Shown piece after piece: positions 6,992-7,263 of a stretch of DNA of 7,263 nt. The stretch is taken from the NCBI GenBank assembly GCA_031280705.1, contig JAITGJ010000081.1, positions 1 through 7,263 on the forward strand, given 5' to 3'. Origin of the DNA: Spirochaetaceae bacterium. Its GTDB lineage: Bacteria > Spirochaetota > Spirochaetia > Treponematales > Breznakiellaceae. How positions within the stretch are numbered: the first letter of the stretch is position 1; each line of letters starts with the position of its first letter. The position numbers were made by a program, and so were the translations under genes. The notes below the pieces were generated by a model, which worked only from the letters and a program-made list of their open reading frames with translations, was not told the origin of the DNA and did no database searches.

Positions 6992-7108
6992 GCCGCCGCC
7001 GGAAGTTCTGTCCTCCACAAGAACATAATCAATGTCCGGCCCAAGGGCAAGGGCGAGGTTTGACGGCAGCGTCCACGGCGTCGTGGTCCATGCGAGAAAA
7101 TAGGTGTT

Positions 7109-7263
7109 GGGCGGAAGCGGGGGTTTGGGGGCGGAGCCCCCAGGAGAGGGGGGTAGCGTAAGACGCCGTGCAGCGGCGGCTGGAGCGTGGGGGGAGACTT
7201 CCCCCCTTTTTCAATGAGTAATGAGCAATGAACAATGTAAGAGCGGCGGGGGGAAACCCGCCG
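7109..7263. repeat. Repeat-like, hairpin-rich segment abutting the broken 5' end of ileS
   Basis: This segment has no ileS similarity and looks like dispersed noncoding repeat DNA. It contains GGGGGC/GCCCCC around a GGA loop (7127-7141), GGGGGG/CCCCCC around a six-base loop (7189-7206), four 7-bp units (7210-7237) and CGGCGGG/CCCGCCG (7244-7263), which reaches the window edge. Long G-runs on the plus strand (7119-7123, 7127-7131, 7148-7153, 7189-7194, 7246-7253) are unlike the coding DNA nearby. On the minus strand it stays in frame with ileS from 7210 down and would encode Pro/Ala/Arg-rich sequence, then hits TGA at 7211-7213. It may be a mobile or palindromic element inserted in ileS. The right boundary is outside the window. 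Confidence 0.6.
7210..7237 (+). repeat. Degenerate heptamer array (4 units)
   Basis: Four contiguous 7-bp units end in AATG: TTCAATG, AGTAATG, AGCAATG and AACAATG. The array lies between the G-run hairpin and the terminal palindrome of the repeat-like segment, and the in-frame stop that closes the ileS frame (7211-7213) falls in its first unit. Confidence 0.75.

Larger units (their letters stand above)
4478..7108 (-). pseudogene. ileS: Isoleucyl-tRNA synthetase, N-terminus missing and in-frame TGA near the C-terminus
   Basis: This class I synthetase charges tRNA-Ile in the cytoplasm. Visible in order are the editing-domain start NTYFLAWTTTPWTLPSN (from 7108), HTAPGFGEDD (6719-6748), CxxC pairs in HCWRCG and KCPDCG, and GKKMSKSLRNY with the KMSKS loop at 5894-5908. 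NWYIRRSRRRFW, which enters the anticodon-binding domain, and the C-terminal VQNFRKEQ follow. The HTAPGFGEDD and HCWRCG wording fits the eukaryote-like IleS2 class. About 220 N-terminal residues, including the HIGH-motif region, are absent. Upstream, the frame passes through repeat-like sequence to a TGA at 7211-7213, and no ATG start lies in frame between. At 4664-4666 a TGA sits where the family normally has glycine (KEQ-G-LAVTDRI). The expected tail LAVTDRIRLSLYG to SWLVSIEKR then continues 61 codons to the TGA at 4478-4480. Without those lesions it would be a normal gene. It may be a pseudogene, an insertion-split gene, or an assembly or sequencing fault. Confidence 0.85.

Noticed and set aside
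4526..7063. Long plus-strand open frame (845 codons) opposite ileS
   Set aside because: It is the complement of ileS in a GC-rich gene. The translation is Phe/Arg/Gly/His-rich with no recognisable domain, while the minus strand shows clear IleS motifs.
7029..7235. 68-codon minus-strand open frame starting MFIAHYSLKKGG
   Set aside because: It lies in a different frame from ileS, spans the repeat-like segment and part of the TYFLAWTTTPW region, and has no recognisable protein features.
7109..7263. CRISPR array or insertion sequence
   Set aside because: No regular repeat-spacer pattern of CRISPR size is present, and there is no transposase frame. The repeats are 7-bp units and short G/C hairpins only.

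Overview
The window looks like chromosomal DNA of a GC-rich spirochaete, most likely Treponema or a close relative. This rests on three things recognised from memory: an IleS of the eukaryote-like class, a DPE2-type MalQ without starch-binding modules, and an FmdB-type zinc ribbon with a long low-complexity tail. No rRNA or other taxonomic marker is present, so the assignment is moderate. I see no CRISPR array, tRNA, transposase or defence system.

Layout. Positions 1-204 (+) are the 3' end of an unidentified gene that is less GC-rich (about 49%) than its neighbours, closed by a strong intrinsic terminator (235-263). A 300-bp gap carries this terminator, small repeats and a likely promoter, and leads into malQ (505-2505, +), a 666-residue 4-alpha-glucanotransferase with all three GH77 catalytic acids and a DPE2-like insertion. 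A convergent 166-bp gap (2506-2671) holds three hairpins: the malQ terminator and two near-perfect palindromes.

Everything from 2672 to 7108 is on the minus strand and reads as one tightly packed run: ileS, then a putative lipoprotein, then an FmdB-like zinc ribbon protein, then a membrane-anchored zinc ribbon protein. ileS and the lipoprotein gene overlap by ATGA, as do the two zinc ribbon genes. The lipoprotein and FmdB-like genes are separated by about 180 bp.

The main oddity is ileS. Its recognisable sequence begins abruptly in the editing domain at about 7108. It abuts a G-run/C-run, hairpin-rich, repeat-like segment with a heptamer array that runs to the window edge. An in-frame TGA (4664-4666) replaces what is normally a glycine codon, but the conserved C-terminal 61 residues continue in frame to a second TGA, which overlaps the next start codon. 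The copy is either a decaying pseudogene or a gene with one nonsense change plus a repeat insertion. It also carries two low-complexity inserts.

Functionally the window combines alpha-glucan metabolism (malQ), aminoacylation (ileS) and three small or uncharacterised proteins. I found no convincing new multi-gene system. The lesions and repeat at ileS and the paired zinc ribbon genes are the items most worth checking.
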